DNA of 64,000 nt from Trichopria drosophilae (taxonomy: Eukaryota > Arthropoda > Insecta > Hymenoptera > Diapriidae): positions 105,235,501 through 105,299,500 of the forward strand of contig CM059587.1 of NCBI GenBank assembly GCA_030407085.1, given 5' to 3'. The translations under genes were made by a program, and so were the position numbers. Under the pieces are notes generated by a model. That model searched no databases. It had not been told where the DNA came from and saw only the letters and a program-made list of their open reading frames with translations. Positions 56,991 to 64,000 of this stretch are shown piece by piece. Numbering within the stretch: position 1 is the stretch's first letter; the number at the start of each line of letters is the position of its first letter.

Positions 56991-57985
56991 TTAACCCTTA
57001 AATGCCACACGGGGTCCAGGAGACCCCAGATCTTTTTCAATGACAAATTTTTAAATGTTCCTGCCAAAAATGGAACTTATAGTTCTCTCTGATTATAGTT
57101 GTGGGTTTCAACTACCTGTCTCCACACTTATCAGTAGTCAGTTCTGTCGCAGCAACTATTTCGAGCGATTCAAAATTAAAGTGGGGTCCGGAGTACCCCC
57201 GTATGTCATCAACGCGCTTTTTTGTGTAAATTACAGTAATATTTTTTGTCGTTTTTTAATACTGTTTTACCAATTTTGAAGGTGAATATAATCATGTAAG
57301 GTGATAGCCATTTTGTTGTCTGTTGTTGCGTTTGTTTATAACCTTTTAAGATGGCCTAACCAAATATCGCAAAACGAAAATGCAGTGTCCCTCATGTCTC
57401 AGGCCCATATGTGACGGTGCACCGCATGCATAATTATTGCGCAGGTGCAGAGTGACATTATTTTTTTTCCATTTTTTTTCTTCATATTACATTTTGTATT
57501 AACTGTAAACATTTTCTGTAACTAAAACGATTTTTCAATAAAATTTAATAAGAATATGTACAGCTGCAACGTTATTTATAATGTATTTTTTTCACAATAA
57601 TCCACATTTCACATTGCAAAATAAATACATTTTTTTAAACAATTCAATATAATTTTAATTTTTTCTTACAGTGATATATCTCAAGAGTACTATACTCAAT
57701 TTTTAAGTAAAAATATGACAAATTAAAAATGTGGTGCTAATTTGTTTCTGGAAACCCATATTTTCACTTTTTTCGCACACTTTATTTTGTATACAATATT
57801 GAAATGGAATTTTTAACAATGTAAGCATTTTACACAGTTTCTAAAGCTTTGAACAACATTGAAAAAAATCTACATAAATAAATATTAAAAAATAAAAAAG
57901 TTAACAGACATTCTTTAAGATGGGGTCTCGAAGACCCCGTGTGTCATGTGTGAGATTTTACGGACGTGTGGCATTTAAGGGTTAA
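56991..57985. mobile_element. piggyBac-type non-autonomous element (copy 3)
   Basis: TTAA|CCCTTAAATGCCACACGGGG at the left; GTGTGGCATTTAAGGG|TTAA at the right, so a perfect TTAA duplication. Inner inverted 'ggggtccaggagacccc' and 'ggggtctcgaagaccccg' blocks. About 990 bases with no transposase; the internal frame at 57055-57279 has no domain. Related to the element at 36268-36616. Confidence 0.78.
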
Positions 57986-58013
57986 AATTAATCGAAATTA
58001 ATTTTTTACCGGA

Positions 58014-58260
58014 ATGATAAACATTTTCATAGAAATTTTACCATTACAGATGGAAATTTGGGGACAAACTTGTAGAGTAGAGAACATTACCATTATTTCT
58101 GGTAATCATTCCAACATTTTTTATAAATGGCTTTCTGAACAGCGGAACTTCCACGAACTTAAAGGCATTATTATCAGAAAGAATGACAATTTTTCTCATG
58201 CAAGTCTGTTCCAATATTACCACATGAACTGGTAAAATTTCCAAGAAATTTTTTTTCTCT
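58014..58260. repeat. Short palindrome
   Basis: Both strands read a similar peptide (plus EILPLQMEIWGQTCRVENI, minus EILPVHVVILEQTCMRKIV), which is what an imperfect palindrome produces; centre near 58137. Not a gene. Confidence 0.6.
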
Positions 58261-58629
58261 CCAAAATTGTTTTTTTTTTCATTAAATATAAAGTTTTAGT
58301 CACCTGCGGAGTGCCCAGTTTCCGTTTTCGAACCCTGCAATTATACTTCAATATGACGACATTCAATATGGCAGTTGAAAGAAAATTTTGTTCCGTTTTA
58401 TAATTTCTCAAAAAGTAACAACATCCGTTGATTCTTGACGCGGAATATTAAACAGGTATATATTATTTATAATATTAAAATCGATACTCAAGTTGTTGAA
58501 GAAAGACAAATTTTAAAAACTTTGGATTTTAGACGCCATGTTGTATGTCGTCATTGTCAATTTCAATTGCTCCTCGGTATGTTTTAAAACTAAAGGACGC
58601 ACCCCCCTTCCACCACCGATTTACCTAAA
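58261..58629. other. No gene seen
   Basis: Contains one 'ttcaatatggcag' word of the ATGGCGG family; otherwise nothing. Confidence 0.4.
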
Positions 58630-58892
58630 TACAGTACAGTCCCGGTGCAATTGCGTCTACCTATATTTAGGTCCAGCATATTTGCCAGATTCCGTCTCGT
58701 TAAATTTGCCTGCCGCCGCTCTCTTGTTCCCCCACCTTGCGGGCTGGGGCCTCAGGAAGGGCCTGCTATGACGGCATGATCATAACGTGACTGAGAGTGG
58801 GGGAAGTGGTCCCCCTTTCTATTGACAAATATAACGAGACGGGAGAGGAAGGCGAGGAACCGAGCAGGTAAATATAACAAAACTCTACTGTA
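58630..58892. mobile_element. MITE with pogo/Tc1-like ends (copy 2)
   Basis: Inverted relative to the copy at 936-1200. Ends TACAGTACAGTCCCGG and AACTCTACTGTA with TA borders; shared interior block 'aaggcgaggaaccgagca'. C+G-rich compared with surroundings. Confidence 0.7.
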
Positions 58893-59088
58893 AATTATTC
58901 GGTTGAATTTTCCTCAATTGTTCTTTTGAGGCAGATTCGAAAAGTTTGAGCAATTTTTTGATCTGTTTGGTCTAGATTTTTTTAAACCGATTTTAAATTT
59001 AAGGCTGCCGTTGAAATCGACCACGAAATATTGTCCGTTCAGAATTACAATTCAAGAAATGTAGTCTGAATTACAATTCAAGAAACGC

Positions 59089-59672
59089 CGATTGGTCTAC
59101 AAATTGGTATATTTTCAGGACTTCGAAAAATAATCGATACGTATTTTTTTATATCTGCAAAGAAGAAGGTTTATGGGTTAAAACTGATCCGCGAATTGCT
59201 CGAAACCAACTAAAATGTATAATAGCATGTGCGCTCATATGGTGTAAAACTCGTTTTCATAAAAGTTGCTGTTTGATGATTTTTTGATTCTCCGATTTTG
59301 AAGTAAAATTTTCAATATTCAAAATGGATCATCGAAAATTGCGGACCAAATTTTATAAAATTTTTTCGTTTTATAAAAGTATTATTTAGAGATTTTTGGA
59401 GTGTATATGAAAAACAAAAAAGCTTTGTAAAATTTAATCTGCCACTTTGGGTCCGCCATTTTGAGTTTTGTAAGTATGACCCAAGATTCGAAATTAGCGA
59501 ACAAAAAAATCCGCAGACACTAACTTTATGGAAATAAGTTTTCCTTCATATCTGCGTGTATATTATTATACATTTTAGGGATTGTCCCCCTCTCTTTCTT
59601 TGCCGATAAAAAAAAATAAGTGTCGATTATTTTTCGGAGTTCTAAAAATATACCAATTTGCAGTCCAATCTG
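59089..59672. repeat. 584-base palindrome
   Basis: 'gattggtctacaaattggta' on the left pairs with 'taccaatttgcagtccaatc' on the right; inner 'cgaaaaataatcgatac' pairs with 'gtgtcgattatttttcg'. The interior carries 'aaaatggatcatcg' and 'gggtccgccattttgag' words. Confidence 0.75.
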
Positions 59673-59744
59673 CTTGTCACGCTTGAGTACTGTCACTTGT
59701 AAGTATACTTTTGTGTAACAAAATAGACGGAGTAATAGTACTTT

Positions 59745-59985
59745 TCGGTCCTAGGCCGTAAAGTTCAATTTTGCGGACCGCACAATCTCCAAACAGAAGT
59801 CGTAAAATTTTACGGCCGAGGAGCGAACAATATTGTTTGATACACTGTTCGTAAAAGTAGGCACATTACCGACTGTTTTTAGTCCGTAAAGTGCAGAGAT
59901 CAGTCCGTAAAATCACACTTTACGGACTAAAAGGAGTCTGTAAAGTGTCTACTTTACGGACACGTACATCAAAAATTATTTTGGA
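59745..59985. repeat. Cluster of inverted CCGTAAAGT words
   Basis: At least seven occurrences of CCGTAAA or its complement TTTACGG within 240 bases, several pairing as hairpins (agtccgtaaagtgc with cactttacggact). Non-coding. Confidence 0.6.
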
Positions 59986-60229
59986 CACTTCACTATTTGA
60001 GAAACCGACATAGACCTTCAATGTATAAAATTTTGGATAAAAATGACTGGACATTTCCAAAATATATACGAAAATTTCCGCCACAATTAATGATAAGTTT
60101 TCAGAGCCAAAATATCTGAACTTATATCACCATCGTCAACTAATGAATAGTTTCACTTTAAAACCGGATTTTCGATAGTCACCGACATAGTTTAAAATTC
60201 CTATTGAACGTAAATTAAAGAAAGGGGAT

Positions 60230-60900
60230 GCAAGACGTCAATCGAGGCGCGTCAACGGTACTTTGGGTGCATGCAAGTAATTTTCGTTCCTCGACGATTC
60301 GTAAATTCCGTTGTCGGAGCCATTACAATCACGACACACGGCGTAACTCGCCAAGTGCCCCTTTCCTGAAATTGATTTTGCCGTCGTGAGAGCACTTCCA
60401 ATTTTCAGGCTACGAGCGCGCTAATTCCGGCTGGAAAATCGAAATCGAAATTTTCCGCGCATTTAACGCAAAGCCTTTGCCGACCCGCGGGCGCGCTCGC
60501 TTTCCCTGGGTTGGTACGGGTCGCTCAAAAATAAGCGGCTCTTTATCGGCGCACCGCACCTACGTATATAAACGTGCACGTATTATACCCTACACGTGTA
60601 TAATACGTCCACCCGTAAACGGGCGGCGTCTGTGCAGCCTTCTGGAAAAGTAGGTTGCATGCAGGAAGACGGAATTTCACGTCGAAAACTCGAGGGGGCA
60701 ACAAATCGACCGGCAGCGGCTACCGCTTGTCCGTCTTGAGAAGCGACGAAGGAACGATCCCACTTCCGGTAAGATATCATCCGGGAAAATCGATTCGAGT
60801 TACCGGACGCTACTTCTTCGATAACAATGACGAATTAGCTTCGACCTCTCTATTATGCGCTGCACGCCAAGTCCGAGATGTTCTATTTTTTTTTTCAGTG
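60230..60900 (+). promoter_or_regulatory. CpG-rich island with TATA box and probable first exon
   Basis: By far the richest C+G and CpG stretch of the window, embedded in AT-rich DNA. It contains TATATAAAC at 60565-60573. Some 200 bases downstream a good donor, CCG|GTAAGA, lies at about 60769-60776. The stretch from about 60595 to 60771 would be the first exon, probably mostly 5' untranslated; an ATG at 60659 opens a frame of only about 26 codons. The gene would run right, beyond 64000. Orientation and exon limits are inferred, not proven. Confidence 0.5.
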
Positions 60901-61003
60901 TTTCTGAGAATGCTATTTTTCATTTAACTTTCAGCAGATCAGTTGGAACGAAAAAGATCTTCGAAATCGGCAATTTGTTTTATAATAACTCGGCGAAATG
61001 ATG

Positions 61004-61984
61004 CACAGCCCAACAAAAATTTTAGAATTTCACGTTGCCCTATAAGTAAGAGTCGATTCTGGTAGGATTTTTGCTCCAGAATCCAAATATGACCGTCAAA
61101 ATATCCAATTGGCTCGAGTTTTTGAGATATTGAAGGTCAAACGTGTAAAAAAATCTGATTTCTGGCATTTTAAGCATTTATTCACAGCTCTAAAAAATTC
61201 TGTTGTTCCAATAGTAAGAGTCAATTCTGATAGGAGTTTTTCCACAGAATCCAAATATTTACGTCAAAATATTGATTTGGACCTGCTTTTTGCCCAAAAT
61301 TGTAGGTGGAAAAAGTAAAATATCGTGTTTTAGGACATATTTTAACATCTATACTACAGAACTCGACTCAAAATATCAAGAAATGCAAATTGGCGGATCC
61401 AATATGTCCGACGAACTTTTAGAAATTTGAATCACTTCAAACTCATTATCATTTTGGAAACTTTACTTTGTTCTTTTACCAAATTGAAGGTCAAAGGGGT
61501 AAAAAATCGTGTTTTCAGACATTCTTTTCTGTTTTTCTAGAAAACTAGTTAAGACGATAACGAGTTTGAAGTGGTTCGAATTTTAATAGGTTTGTCGGAC
61601 ATGTTGGATCCACCATTTTGTGTTTATTTATTATTTGCGTCTTAGTATAGACGTAAAGAATATCCTAAAGCAAGCTTTTTTACAATTTTGACCTGAAATT
61701 TGGACAAAAAATAAATCCAATTCAATATTTTCGAATACATATTTCGATTCTGTGAGAAAAATTATATGAAAATTGACTTTTACTTGTGGAACAACATCAT
61801 TTTTTGGTATCTGTGAAGAGATATTGAAAAATGCCGAAAATCACATTTTTAACTCCTTTGACCTTCAATATCTCAAAAACTGGAGCCAATTGGATATTTT
61901 GGCGGTCATATTTGGATTCTGGAACAAAAATTCTATCAGAATCGACTCTTACTTGTAGGGCAACAAAATTTTGTTTGGCTGTGT
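61004..61984. repeat. 980-base palindrome
   Basis: 'cacagcccaacaaaaatttt' at the left and its complement ending 'ggctgtg' at the right; 'agtaagagtcgattct' pairs with 'agaatcgactcttact', 'ccaattggctcgagtttttg' pairs with 'caaaaactggagccaattgg'. Centre about 61490. Interior includes 'aaatggcggatccaatatg'. All frames on both strands here are shadows. Confidence 0.8.
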
Positions 61985-63019
61985 GATACACAGTAGAAAA
62001 CATATGGAAAATATCCGTATCTATCATTATTTTACACCATATTATACACAAATACCATATTTAGTTTGAAATTTTGTAATCTACATTTCAATTTTTTGTC
62101 AACAATCATTCAGACAGAAGTTTCATCTACTTTGGATAGAATTGAAATATAAGTTCCATCGAGAAACCCTAGATGGCGTATGAATCTATAAATAAAGTGA
62201 CCTGAAGACTATATAGAATATATAACAATCAGTATGTGTTCACTCCTGAAATCTGTCAGAAAGAAGACAGAAAAATCACTGACTGTTTTGTGCGATAAAC
62301 ACATTTTTCTAAAACTATTATGGAAACCCTTATATAGTGGAAGGAACTTGGAGGAAACTTTCTGTTTCAGATTTTTTAAACAGAATTGTAGAATGAGAAA
62401 AATGGACATTCTGTCTAATAAAATTGACTATAAGTTCATAGAATATTTACTATTCAGACAGTAAAAATTTTACAATTGATCTATTCATTTTTATCAGAAA
62501 TAATAGCAATTTTCTTCATTCTGCAAATCTGTCCCAAAATTAACATTTAGAATAGTAAAATCTATGACAATTTTTCTCCGTGTAGGAAAGTATAATTTCC
62601 CTCACCTGTACCACCCACTATTTCTGTAGGTAAAATGATGTAAAATTCACACAATTCATCTGTTTTTTTGTCGCAATTCAACTTCAGCGTTTCCTAGCGT
62701 CGAATGAATGATGAACGCCAAGAAGGCACGAATTTCATCAAGATTTTCGAAATATTTCTTGACATTACAAACCAATTAAAAAAATGTTAGTTCAAACATT
62801 CTTGACGTAAAATTAATCGTTCTTTCAGTTTGTGTTACCAAATTCTGCCTATAATAAACGTGTAAAAAGCTATAAACAATTACTCACAACAAAACAACAT
62901 TTTTGTTTTCCCAAAAATGTTTTAATTAATATTTTCATGTCAAACAAAAAAAGTCATTGGGTCAAAACCTCAAAATATCGTGTTTTTAATGTATCAGCTA
63001 TAAAGATTCGTAATAATAT
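61985..63019. other. No gene seen
   Basis: AT-rich; would be intron if the island at 60.2-60.9 kb is a promoter. Frames on both strands at 62209-62464 have no domain. Confidence 0.35.
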
Positions 63020-63440
63020 ACGGGAAAGTTGAAGATGGCGGCTTCAAAATGGCGAATAAAGTTTTTTTTTTTGCAAAATATGAGCTTAGTGTACCAAATG
63101 TTCAAGAATTATCCGATCTTGATAAAACTTAGTACCCATAAGTTTTTGAGGTCTCTGAGTACGAATTTCAAGTTATTTTTTAAAAATTCAAAATGACGGA
63201 TCCAATATGGCGGCCGAAAATTACAATTTAATGTTATATATATGAAACTTTGTATACAGGGGGTTTTGAGGTCACCGATTACGAAAATTACGTTATTTTT
63301 CAAAAATTGAAAATGGCGGATCCAATATGGCATCCGAAAATAACAAATTTCGTTTTATATTTATGAAATTGGGTACATCAGGGTTTTGCGGTATCCGATT
63401 ACAAATTACGAGTTATTTTTTTTAAATTTAAAATGTTTGT
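63020..63440. repeat. Tandem units with ATGGCGGATCC motif
   Basis: Three degenerate direct units of about 125 bases, each with 'gaggtcnctgattacgaa'-type sequence, 'gttattttttaaaaattcaa', and 'aaaatggcggatccaatatg' followed by 'gcggccgaaaattacaa' or a variant. Same unit type as in 40021-40740 and 41177-42405. Confidence 0.75.
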
Positions 63441-64000
63441 TGAACAAAATTTAAAAACTTTGATTACCTTTCTTAAAAATACACATACTCACATAGAAAT
63501 CATTTAATTAAGTAAATTAAATTAAAATCTTTTCACGCACAGAAACGTTTCTTACTTTTAATGATATTTTTTTTTTGTTTATAAACATCTTAAAAATGTT
63601 CAGTCTATAATTTCCGTTTTGTTTCATTCCGAAATTCTTAAAATTGACCCTGTAAAATCTTCGATGACAGCTTTAAATATATCCATAATACCACGATGAT
63701 TGCTTGTTTCTTTCCTTTGAAAAAAAAATCACGACAAACACCTCAGTTTTTACAGTCTCCCCAAATCAAAAATAGTAGCCGAATTTCTGAAAAGCTGTAT
63801 TATGAACTGAAAACATAATTAGATTTTAATAATGAAACTCTCTTTTACTTTTTATTAGCAAAAATAATGCTGAAAGCATTGAAATCCAGATAAAATGATC
63901 AGAAACTGCTAAAATTGTCAAGTATTGTTTATCCCTAAAGAAGAAAAGTAAACAGGAAAGCATAACAATTTACTAATTTGGAATGAAAAATATTGCTTCG
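63441..64000. other. No gene seen
   Basis: AT-rich sequence up to the window edge. Confidence 0.4.

Overview
This is an AT-rich, repeat-dense stretch of an insect nuclear genome. The insect call rests on a complete seven-transmembrane odorant receptor (Or) gene, the start of a second one, and short runs of the insect telomere unit TTAGG. The Or exon pattern and C-terminal motifs look hymenopteran to me, but that is an inference. Real host genes are few: three paralogous two-exon leucine-rich-repeat (LRR) membrane protein genes, one full Or gene on the minus strand, and the first two exons of a sister Or gene whose remainder lies beyond position 1 or is lost. A CpG-rich island with a TATA box near 60.2-60.9 kb is probably the promoter and first exon of a gene running to the right out of the window.

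Layout. 0-3 kb: small MITEs and the 5' exons of Or gene 1. 3.9-13.2 kb: LRR gene 1 on the plus strand; its only visible coding intron is 8.3 kb and holds a decayed DIRS-type (tyrosine recombinase) retrotransposon in reverse orientation, itself disrupted by a palindromic insert and an expanded AT microsatellite. 14.2-15.5 kb: an inverted, tandem-repeat element. 16.4-18 kb: LRR gene 2 (minus). 20.1-27.8 kb: the seven-exon Or gene 2 (minus), with two dead LINE fragments in intron 2. 28-44 kb: no intact gene; MITEs, three piggyBac-type elements (two here, one at 57 kb), a Tc1 relic, a broken lysine-rich coding relic, telomere-like repeats and a 1.2 kb palindrome. 44.3-45.7 kb: LRR gene 3 (minus). 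46-50.5 kb: palindromic elements. 50.5-55.3 kb: the most notable object. 55-64 kb: more foldback elements, the CpG-rich island and a tandem array of 'ATGGCGG' units.

The notable object is an apparently intact DNA transposon (51235-54513) with 232-bp terminal inverted repeats that appear identical and a single 761-codon gene. By residue spacing the protein matches RAG1: a D-D-E triad (D374, D461, E723), the zinc pairs C480/C483 and H696/H701, exactly 19 residues between the second D and the CxxC as in RAG1, an HxTLAH motif, and an N-terminal cysteine layout like the RAG1 N-terminal region. The transposon is bracketed by two near-identical 726-bp direct repeats, and a CACTGTG (reverse complement of the V(D)J heptamer) lies precisely at the right-hand junction. 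I see no RAG2-like partner.

Apart from shared ancestry of the LRR paralogues and of the Or paralogues, the genes do not form a pathway. The window is best read as a small cluster of tandem-duplicated host genes expanded by layers of mobile elements.
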